Positions 14,168-19,996 of a DNA stretch of 19,996 nucleotides are shown one piece after another. This DNA is from JANNXQ01 sp031425095 (GTDB taxonomy: Bacteria > Verrucomicrobiota > Verrucomicrobiia > Chthoniobacterales > Chthoniobacteraceae). Position 1 is the first letter of the stretch. Each line of letters starts with the position of its first letter. The stretch covers positions 1 to 19,996 of the forward strand of contig JANPIS010000222.1 in assembly GCA_031425095.1 (NCBI GenBank). Reading direction: 5' to 3'. The notes beneath the pieces are model-generated. The model was given only the letters and a program-made list of their open reading frames with translations, did not search any database and had not been told where the DNA came from. Position numbers and translations under genes: made by a program.

Positions 14168-14190
14168 CGTAGCGTGCTCGCCCTTTTCTC

Positions 14191-15753
14191 ATGAGCACGC
14201 CATCCGTCACCATCTACGACACCACCCTCCGCGACGGCACGCAAGGGACGGGCATTTCGTTCTCGGTGCTGGATAAGATTCGCGTGGCCGAGCGGCTCGA
14301 TGCCTTCGGCGTGCATTACATCGAGGGCGGCTTTCCGGGCTCGAATCCGAAGGACGCGGAGTTCTTCAAGGAAGCGAAGAAGCGCACCTGGAAGCACGCG
14401 AAGATCGCGGCTTTTGGCGCGACGCGACGGGGCAAGGTGAAGGTCGAGGATGACCCGCAAGTACGCACGTTGCTCGATGCCGAAACGCCCGCGGTCACGA
14501 TCGTTGGCAAGACGTGGCCATTGCAGGTCACGGAGGTGCTCGGCGTCACGCTGGAGGAAAATCTCGCGATGATCTCCGACACCGTCGCTTACCTGAAAAA
14601 GCACGGACGCGAGGTGCTCTACGATGCAGAGCATTTCTTCGACAGCTATCGCGACGATCCGAAGTATTCCCTCGCCACGCTCAAGGCCGCGAGTGATGCG
14701 GGTGCGGATCTCATCGTCCTCTGCGATACCAATGGCGGAAGCCTCCCGGAGTTTGTCGAGCAGACCACCCGCAACATCATCGCCGCGCTCGGCAAGCCCG
14801 TCGGCATTCACACGCACAACGACTGCGGGCTCGGCGTCGCCAATGCGCTCGTCGCCGTGCACGCTGGAGCGGTGCAGGTGCAGGGCACGATCAATGGCTA
14901 TGGCGAGCGCGTCGGAAACTGCGACCTCGTCACCGTCATCCCGAACTTGCAGCTCAAGATGGGCATCCCCGTGTGCCGCGATCTCACCGCGCTGCGCGGC
15001 CTTTCCCTCTTCATCGACGAACTCGCCAACGTCCCACACAACGTGCGCGCCCCTTACGTCGGCACTGCGGCCTTTACCCACAAAGGCGGCCAGCATGTCC
15101 ATGCGGTGCAAAAGCTCGCGAGCAGCTACGAGCACATCGATCCCGCGCTGGTCGGCAATGAACGCGTGATCTCGATCTCGGACGTGTCCGGGCAATCGAA
15201 CGTGATCGTGAAAGCCGAGGCGCTTGGATTTAAGTTCCAAAAAGGCGCGCCGGAGGTCGGCAAGATCCTCAGCGAAGTGAAGCGGCTCGAGAGCGAAGGC
15301 TACGAGTTCGAGGCGGCGGAGGCGTCGTTCGAGTTGCTCGTGCGCAAGACTGTGGGCGTGCATCGGCCGCTCTTCGATCTCCAGGAGTATCACTGCTCCT
15401 TCCGCCGCACCGGCAATGGCGTGTGGGACAAGTGCGAAGCCACCGTGAAACTCACGATCAATGGCGAGAAGGCCTACACCGTGGAGGAAGGCGACGGCCC
15501 CGTGAACGCGCTCGATGCCGCGCTCCGCAAGGCCCTGCGCCCCTTCTACCCGCAGATCGATCGCATCACGCTCGCCGACTACAAGGTCCGCATCATCAAC
15601 GGCCAGCAGGGCACCGCCGCGCGTACCCGTGTCTTCATCCTTTCGACCGATGGCGAGCACGATTGGGGCACCGTCGGCGTCTCGGATAACATCATCGAAG
15701 CGAGCTGGCTCGCGCTGGTGGATAGCTTCGAGCACCAGCTCCGCGAGCGATAG
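14191..15753 (+). CDS. cimA: Citramalate synthase
   Basis: The 520-residue enzyme condenses pyruvate and acetyl-CoA to (R)-citramalate, the first step of the threonine-independent isoleucine pathway. The N-terminal DRE-TIM barrel (about 5-280) shows YDTTLRDGTQGTGISFSVLD with the catalytic Arg-Asp, then ALGKPVGIHTHNDCGLGVAN with the HxH metal ligands, and GTINGYGERVGNCDL. A connecting segment carries AFTHKGGQHVHAV. The C-terminal region (about 380-520) is a LeuA-type allosteric domain. The wording LYDAEHFFDSYRDDPKYSLATL is typical of the CimA subfamily rather than LeuA, and the length fits (about 520-530). The ATG at 14191 gives the expected N-terminus; a CU-rich tract rather than a Shine-Dalgarno precedes it. 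Other branched-chain genes are not present, so it stands apart from an ilv/leu operon. Confidence 0.94.
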   Translation: MSTPSVTIYDTTLRDGTQGTGISFSVLDKIRVAERLDAFGVHYIEGGFPGSNPKDAEFFKEAKKRTWKHAKIAAFGATRRGKVKVEDDPQVRTLLDAETPAVTIVGKTWPLQVTEVLGVTLEENLAMISDTVAYLKKHGREVLYDAEHFFDSYRDDPKYSLATLKAASDAGADLIVLCDTNGGSLPEFVEQTTRNIIAALGKPVGIHTHNDCGLGVANALVAVHAGAVQVQGTINGYGERVGNCDLVTVIPNLQLKMGIPVCRDLTALRGLSLFIDELANVPHNVRAPYVGTAAFTHKGGQHVHAVQKLASSYEHIDPALVGNERVISISDVSGQSNVIVKAEALGFKFQKGAPEVGKILSEVKRLESEGYEFEAAEASFELLVRKTVGVHRPLFDLQEYHCSFRRTGNGVWDKCEATVKLTINGEKAYTVEEGDGPVNALDAALRKALRPFYPQIDRITLADYKVRIINGQQGTAARTRVFILSTDGEHDWGTVGVSDNIIEASWLALVDSFEHQLRER

Positions 15754-15783
15754 GCGGGAGTGGCCCCGCTCCTGCTAAACCTC

Positions 15784-15788
15784 AGGAG
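15784..15788 (+). promoter_or_regulatory. Shine-Dalgarno that fixes the cyclic-nucleotide-binding protein start
   Basis: AGGAG lies 10 bases before ATG 15799. It is the only clear purine-rich ribosome site I find in the window and favours this ATG over the GTG at 15760. Confidence 0.5.
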
Positions 15789-15798
15789 CGACACTTCC

Positions 15799-16287
15799 AT
15801 GATCTCCGAAACCGCCCGGGCCGCACTCGCCCACATCCACATCTTCGCCGGCCTGCGCGACGAGGTGCTGGACCATCTCGCCGACCGCTGTGCCGAGCGG
15901 CGCGTCGACGCGGGCGAGGTCGTCGTCGAGGAGGATGTCATGGGGCGCGAGATGTTCCTCATCGCCGAGGGAGGAGTGCGCATCGTCAGCCGCAGCAACA
16001 CGCCCGGCGAAACTGTGCTCGCGGAGCTCGATGCCGGCGATTTCTTTGGCGAGATGTCGCTCATCGAATGCACGCGCCGCTCGGCCTCGGCGATCGCCTC
16101 GGAGCCCACCGTCCTCTTCGCGCTTTCCAACGCGGAAATTCACGGCGTCTTCAAGCGCTGGCCGGATCAGTTCTCGATCCTCATCCTCAATATCTCGCGG
16201 GATCTCTGCCGGCGACTCCGGGCGATGAACAAGCTCTTCGCGGCAAATCAGGGTGCCGGGGTCGCGAGCTTCGGCCCGGCGATTTGA
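15799..16287 (+). CDS. Stand-alone cyclic-nucleotide-binding domain protein
   Basis: The 162-residue protein (MISETARAALAHIHIFAGLR...) is a single CRP/PKA-type cyclic-nucleotide-binding domain. It begins with the typical helix ALAHIHIFAGLRDEVLDHLA, then the beta roll RRVDAGEVVVEEDVMGREMF and the phosphate-binding cassette FFGEMSLIECTRRSASAIAS with the conserved Glu and Arg. After it come two helices (FSILILNISRDLCRRLRAMN), but no helix-turn-helix. Without a DNA-binding domain it is not a CRP-type transcription factor; such proteins usually act as nucleotide-sensing partners. The ligand (cAMP, cGMP or other) is not decidable. ATG 15799 is chosen for its Shine-Dalgarno; it starts 45 bases after the cimA stop. 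No functional link to its neighbours is evident. Confidence 0.85.
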   Translation: MISETARAALAHIHIFAGLRDEVLDHLADRCAERRVDAGEVVVEEDVMGREMFLIAEGGVRIVSRSNTPGETVLAELDAGDFFGEMSLIECTRRSASAIASEPTVLFALSNAEIHGVFKRWPDQFSILILNISRDLCRRLRAMNKLFAANQGAGVASFGPAI

Positions 16288-16305
16288 GCGCACGGTAGCG
16301 ACTCC

Positions 16306-16320
16306 CCGCCATCACGGCGG
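16306..16320 (+). terminator. Short hairpin after the cyclic-nucleotide-binding gene, weak terminator candidate
   Basis: CCGCC, five bases, GGCGG (arms 16306-16310 and 16316-16320) lies 18 bases past the stop at 16287 and is followed by ATTTCC. The stem is short and the U run poor, so termination is only possible. Confidence 0.25.
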
Positions 16321-16347
16321 ATTTCCAGCCTCAGGCCGAAAGCGACC

Positions 16348-16376
16348 GTGACGGCTAAGGTGCAGTGGGGTACACG
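16348..16376 (+). promoter_or_regulatory. Weak promoter candidate for the PVC-type heme protein
   Basis: GTGACG (16348-16353) and TACACG (16371-16376) are 17 bases apart, matching the sigma-70 boxes at four and three of six positions, and end 17 bases before the ATG at 16394. Spacing is ideal but both boxes are poor, so this is tentative. A CU-rich tract (TTCCCCCTC) lies between it and the start. Confidence 0.22.
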
Positions 16377-16393
16377 GATTCCCCCTCGCACCC

Positions 16394-19300
16394 ATGAAAA
16401 TCACCCCCGCCCTCGCGCTCGCTACTGCCCTTTTTTCCCTGCTTCCCGTCCAGGCCAGCGCCGAGCCCGAGTGGGTGTGGCTGTCTAAGACCGGCCAGAA
16501 GGATGAGCGCCTGACCTTTCGCAAGAAGTTCACGCTCCCCGAGGGCGGACTCAAGACCGCGACCCTCCAATACACCTGCGACAATGGCGCGGAGGCCTTC
16601 ATCAACGGCAAAGCCCTCGCGAAGAATCTCGACTGGCAGCAGCCCACCACCATCGAGCTGAAGAAACATCTGCGGGCCGGCGAAAACGAACTGGTCGTGA
16701 AAGCGACGAACAAATCCGGCTCGGCGGGTCTCGTGGCGAAGCTCCTCGTGGAGACGGAGGAACTGAAGCGCATCGTCGTCGAGACCGACGGGACGTGGGA
16801 GGTCACGCCAACTGGCACCGAGGCATGGAAACCGGCGTTCGTCGTGGCGAAATATGGCGCCGCGCCGTGGGGCAAGGCGCTTGAAGGTGGGAAAGCCGAA
16901 GGGAAACGCGGCGCCACCGAGGTCGCGCTCGAGGCGACGGACGTCGTGACTTTACCCGGCTTTACCACCGAGCGTCTCTACGTGGTGCCGAAGGATGAGC
17001 AAGGCTCGTGGGTCGCGCTGACGCCCGATCCGAAGGGCCGCATCCTCGCGTGCGATCAATACGGCGGCCTCTATCGCCTCACCGCCCCGCCGATTGGCAC
17101 GAAGGGCGAGGCGCAGGTCGAGAAGCTGAAGACCGACATCGCCGGAGCGCACGGCATCCTTTACGCGTTCGACAGCCTTTACTTCATGAAGAACGAGCAG
17201 GCCGGCACGCACGGCCTCTACCGTCTCCGCGACACGGACGGCGACGATCAGTTCGACGAGGTGAAGCTCCTGCGCGAAATGAATGGAGGCGGCGAGCACG
17301 GGCCGCACTCCATCGTCCTCAGCCCGGATGGGAAGAGCCTCTTCATCGCCTGCGGCAATCACACCAAGCTCCCGGAGAACATGGAGATCAGCCGCGCCGC
17401 TCGCGCGTGGCAGGAAGATCACGTCATCGAGCGCATGTGGGACGCCAATGGCCACGCCCGCGGGATCCTCGCGCCCGGCGGTTACATCTGCAAAACTGAC
17501 CCAGAGGGCAAAAAGTTCGAGCTCTACTCGTATGGCTTCCGCAATGAATTCGACGCCGCCTTCAACGACCTCGGCGATCTCTTCACCTACGACTCCGACA
17601 TGGAGTGGGACATTGGTTCGCCGTGGTATCGCCCCACGCGGATCATCCACTGCGTGAGCGGCGCAGACTACGGCTGGCGCTCCGGCTCCGGCAAGTGGCC
17701 GACGTATTACCCCGACAGCCTGCCCGAGGCGGTGAACATCGGTCCCGGCAGTCCGACCGGCCTCTGCAGCGGGATCGGGGCGAAGTTCCCAGCGAAATAT
17801 CAGCGTGCGATCTTCGCCGCGGATTGGACCTACGGCACGATGTACGCCATCCACTCCGAACCGAGCGGCGCCGGCTACAAGCACACCCGCGAGGAATTCC
17901 TGAGCGGCCGCCCGCTGCCGCTCACCGATCTCTTCATTCATCCGCAGGACGGCGCGATGTACTTCGCCGTCGGCGGCCGGCGCAGCCAGTCGGCGCTCTA
18001 CCGCGTGAGCTACACCGGCAGCGAATCCACTGCCCCTGCGCCGAAGCGCGAACTCACCGACGGCGCGAAGCTCCGGCGCGAACTTGAGCTCCTGCACGAA
18101 GACGGCACCGGCTCCGACGCGATCGCCAAAGCGCTCCCGCATCTCGCAAGCCCGGATCGCTTCATCCGCTACGCCGCGCGCGTCGCGCTCGAGCGGCAGC
18201 CCACCGCGCAGTGGGCCGACAAGGCGCTCGCACTCCCCGGCGTGGATGCCGGCCTCGAGGCCGTGGTCGGACTCGCCCGCGTCGGCGATCCAAGCCTGCG
18301 CGAGCCGCTGCTCGAAAAGCTCGGCGACCTCGCCGGCGCGCGGCTTTCCCGCGACCAGTCACTCGCCGCCATCCGCGCCCTCCAGTTGATCATCATCCGT
18401 CTCGGGAAACCCGAGGGCCAGGTGCTCGCTGATGTGCTCGAGCATCTCGACCGCATTTATCCCACCCCCGACCAGACGATGAAACGCGAGCTCTGCCAGA
18501 CACTCGTCGCGCTCGGCTCCACCAGCGTCGTCTCGAAGACGGTGCAGCTCATGGCCACGGCCGCGGATGACTTCGAAGACATCGCCACCGACAGCCTGCT
18601 CGGTCGCAATGAGCGCTACGCGAAAGCCGTCCAAGAGGCGACCGCGAGCCGCCCGAATCGCCAGCAAATCTGGCTCGCCTACTGCCTCCGCGAGGCCACC
18701 GTCGGTTGGACGCCGGAGCTGCGGAAGAGCTTCTTCTCGTGGTTTCCGCGCACCGGAAAATGGAAAGGCGGCAACAGCTTCCGCGGCTTCCTCAACAACA
18801 TCCGCAAGGAGGCGCTCGAAAATGTCACCGACCCCACCGAACGCGCCGCGCTCGACATGATGAGCGCGGCACTCGAAGTCGCGCCGATGACCAACGTGCG
18901 CCCGCCGCAAGGCCCCGGCCGCAACTGGAGCGTCGATGAAGTGGTCGCGCTGACCAAGGACGGCATCCACGGCCGGGACTTCGAGAGCGGCAAGAATCTC
19001 TACGCCGCGACGATGTGCGCGACGTGCCACCGCTTCGCCGGCGACGGCGGCTCCATCGGGCCCGATCTCACCGGCTCCGGGTCGCGCTACACCATGCGCG
19101 ACTTCATGGAAAACATCGTCACACCGAGCAAGGTCATCTCCGATCAGTACGAGTCGCACGAGATCACGAAGAAGGACGGCAGCACCGTGATCGGCCGCGT
19201 GATCGTGGAGGAAAACGGAAAGGTCTTCGTCTCGATCAACCCCTTCGCGCCGCAGGACACCCTCGCGATCGACGAAAAGGAAATCGTCAGCCGCAAACCC

Positions 19301-19420
19301 TACGCGATCTCGATGATGCCGCCCAGCCTGATCAATTCGCTGAACCAAAACGAACTGCTCGACCTCGTCGCCTACGTCATGAGCGCCGGCAATCCACAGG
19401 ACAAAGCGTTCACGAAATAG
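16394..19420 (+). CDS. PVC-type secreted heme-binding protein (propeller, HEAT repeats, C-terminal CxxCH domain)
   Basis: The 1008-residue protein has a signal peptide (MKITPALALATALFSLLPVQASA). Residues about 25-130 form a beta domain resembling the sugar-binding module of glycosidases (YTCDNGAEAFINGK, AGENELVVKATN). A six-bladed propeller of the 'membrane-bound dehydrogenase' type follows (about 180-560; PHSIVLSPDGKSLFIACGNH, YSYGFRNEFDAAFNDLGDLF, DYGWRSGSGKWPTYYPDS). Next come HEAT-like helical repeats (about 570-820). The C-terminus is a cytochrome-c-like domain with CATCH at Cys875, GGSIGPDLTGSGSR, and a trailing YESHEITKKDGSTVIGRVI module. This architecture is characteristic of Planctomycetes and Verrucomicrobia, where dozens of paralogues occur. 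It is presumed to be a periplasmic redox protein, perhaps acting on sugars or polyols; the substrate is unknown. A distal Met ligand may be one of SMMPP near residue 977. Confidence 0.92.
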   Translation: MKITPALALATALFSLLPVQASAEPEWVWLSKTGQKDERLTFRKKFTLPEGGLKTATLQYTCDNGAEAFINGKALAKNLDWQQPTTIELKKHLRAGENELVVKATNKSGSAGLVAKLLVETEELKRIVVETDGTWEVTPTGTEAWKPAFVVAKYGAAPWGKALEGGKAEGKRGATEVALEATDVVTLPGFTTERLYVVPKDEQGSWVALTPDPKGRILACDQYGGLYRLTAPPIGTKGEAQVEKLKTDIAGAHGILYAFDSLYFMKNEQAGTHGLYRLRDTDGDDQFDEVKLLREMNGGGEHGPHSIVLSPDGKSLFIACGNHTKLPENMEISRAARAWQEDHVIERMWDANGHARGILAPGGYICKTDPEGKKFELYSYGFRNEFDAAFNDLGDLFTYDSDMEWDIGSPWYRPTRIIHCVSGADYGWRSGSGKWPTYYPDSLPEAVNIGPGSPTGLCSGIGAKFPAKYQRAIFAADWTYGTMYAIHSEPSGAGYKHTREEFLSGRPLPLTDLFIHPQDGAMYFAVGGRRSQSALYRVSYTGSESTAPAPKRELTDGAKLRRELELLHEDGTGSDAIAKALPHLASPDRFIRYAARVALERQPTAQWADKALALPGVDAGLEAVVGLARVGDPSLREPLLEKLGDLAGARLSRDQSLAAIRALQLIIIRLGKPEGQVLADVLEHLDRIYPTPDQTMKRELCQTLVALGSTSVVSKTVQLMATAADDFEDIATDSLLGRNERYAKAVQEATASRPNRQQIWLAYCLREATVGWTPELRKSFFSWFPRTGKWKGGNSFRGFLNNIRKEALENVTDPTERAALDMMSAALEVAPMTNVRPPQGPGRNWSVDEVVALTKDGIHGRDFESGKNLYAATMCATCHRFAGDGGSIGPDLTGSGSRYTMRDFMENIVTPSKVISDQYESHEITKKDGSTVIGRVIVEENGKVFVSINPFAPQDTLAIDEKEIVSRKPYAISMMPPSLINSLNQNELLDLVAYVMSAGNPQDKAFTK

Positions 19421-19479
19421 ACGAGGCGGCTCTCACCAGAACCGCAGTGCGGCAACGCGGATGCCCGCAGAACCCTGCG

Positions 19480-19996
19480 CTACTTGATCTTCGCCCGCGT
19501 ATCCTGCAGGGCCTTCGCCGAGGTCTCGAGGGCCTGGCGTTCCTTGGGCCAGAGTTCGAGTTCGATGTGCTGCACGGCGCCGCCGCGGCCGACGACGGTC
19601 GGGACGCTAATGCACACGTCGCGAATGCCGTAAGGGCCGCGCACGAGGCTGGAGACGGGAAGGATGCGGCGGCGATCGAGGGCGATGCAGTCGATGACTT
19701 CGCGGATCGCCACGCCGACGGCCCAACCCGCGCCGCCTTTGCGCGAGATGACTTCGGCGCCGCTCTTTTGCGTGCGTTCGAAGATCTGGGTCTGGAAGGT
19801 GGGCGTGACGCCGGGGAATTTCAGGAGCGGGAAACCATCGACGCTGGCCGATGACCACACGGGGAGCATGGTGTCGCCATGTTCGCCGAGGATCATCGCG
19901 CGGACCTGGGTCGGCGGGAGTTTGAGCGACTGTGCGATGAGCGAGCAGAAGCGCGAGGTATCGAGTACGGTGCCGAGGCCGAGTACTTGTGCGGCG
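19480..19996 (-). CDS. Malate/L-lactate dehydrogenase, N-terminus cut by window edge
   Basis: The visible 171 residues are the C-terminal half of an NAD-dependent 2-hydroxyacid dehydrogenase. VLGLGTVLDTSRFCSLIAQS contains the substrate-binding Arg of the LDH/MDH family, and MILGEHGDTMLPVWSSASVD holds the catalytic His in the GEHGD motif. A later part reads DVCISVPTVVGRGGAVQHIE, the usual strand before the C-terminal helix (ERQALETSAKALQDTRAKIK). The enzyme interconverts malate and oxaloacetate, or lactate and pyruvate, in the cytoplasm. The residue separating the two (Arg or Gln at about 102) lies outside the window, so malate dehydrogenase is only the more common choice for this lineage. The start codon is off the right edge. 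It converges on the heme protein with a 59-base gap that has no strong terminator hairpin. Confidence 0.9.
   Translation of the reverse strand, partial: AAQVLGLGTVLDTSRFCSLIAQSLKLPPTQVRAMILGEHGDTMLPVWSSASVDGFPLLKFPGVTPTFQTQIFERTQKSGAEVISRKGGAGWAVGVAIREVIDCIALDRRRILPVSSLVRGPYGIRDVCISVPTVVGRGGAVQHIELELWPKERQALETSAKALQDTRAKIK

Noticed and set aside
14152..15735. Minus-strand open frame of 527 codons opposite cimA
   Set aside because: Mirror of a clear citramalate synthase; composition is shadow-like (Asp/Arg/His-rich, no motifs).
16952..19348. Minus-strand open frames (396 and 329 codons) opposite the PVC-type heme protein
   Set aside because: Antisense shadows of a recognised protein with signal peptide and CATCH heme motif.
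19421..19479. Convergent-gene terminator between the heme protein and the dehydrogenase
   Set aside because: Only a 5-base TGCGG/CCGCA stem with a large loop and no U run is present.

Overview
GC-rich bacterial DNA with no mobile element, CRISPR array, tRNA or rRNA that I can see. Several traits point to a flagellated member of the Verrucomicrobia (PVC group). These are a large secreted CxxCH protein of the 'PVC-type heme-binding' kind, a PEP-CTERM sorted protein, a cytochrome-c-peroxidase-like protein ending in a Phe-Tyr-Arg-Leu tail domain often seen in secreted verrucomicrobial proteins, and a Na_H_antiport_3-type antiporter. The assignment is an inference from gene content; no ribosomal RNA is present to confirm it.

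Layout. Positions 1-11928 are read leftwards (minus strand), 12067-19420 rightwards, and 19480-19996 leftwards again. Reading the minus block in its direction of transcription: (a) a flagellar cluster from 11928 down to 7178, made of fliD, a CsgG-like lipoprotein overlapping it by 4 bases, a sigma-28-like promoter, an 86-residue FlgM-like protein, fliS, a FlgN/FliT-like small protein, and a response regulator with a degenerate HD-GYP domain; (b) a tandem heavy-metal-associated (HMA) secreted protein, a hot-dog thioesterase and cysS; (c) an 881-residue secreted beta-propeller/di-heme protein; (d) a PEP-CTERM protein with its own promoter-like site and a clear intrinsic terminator; (e) the first 194 residues of a left-handed beta-helix (hexapeptide) transferase that runs off the window.

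The plus block holds a sodium/proton antiporter divergent from fliD, an unrecognised 167-residue protein, citramalate synthase (cimA, isoleucine synthesis), a stand-alone cyclic-nucleotide-binding protein, and a 1008-residue PVC-type heme protein. A malate/lactate dehydrogenase, cut by the right edge, converges on it.

The most interesting part is the flagellar cluster. A -35/-10 pair very close to the FliA (sigma-28) consensus sits 13 bases before a small ORF whose C-terminal half looks like the anti-sigma factor FlgM. It is followed by tightly packed chaperone genes (fliS and a FlgN/FliT-like gene) and a receiver/HD-GYP protein whose metal-site residues are partly replaced. This looks like a compact late-flagellar regulon with its own checkpoint and a possibly catalytically inactive c-di-GMP-type output. 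A second general feature is that most starts lack a purine-rich Shine-Dalgarno sequence, and several transcription-unit-leading genes carry a pyrimidine-rich tract (CUCC/UUCUC type) directly before the ATG. No gap between genes exceeds 300 bases; the largest is 583-797.
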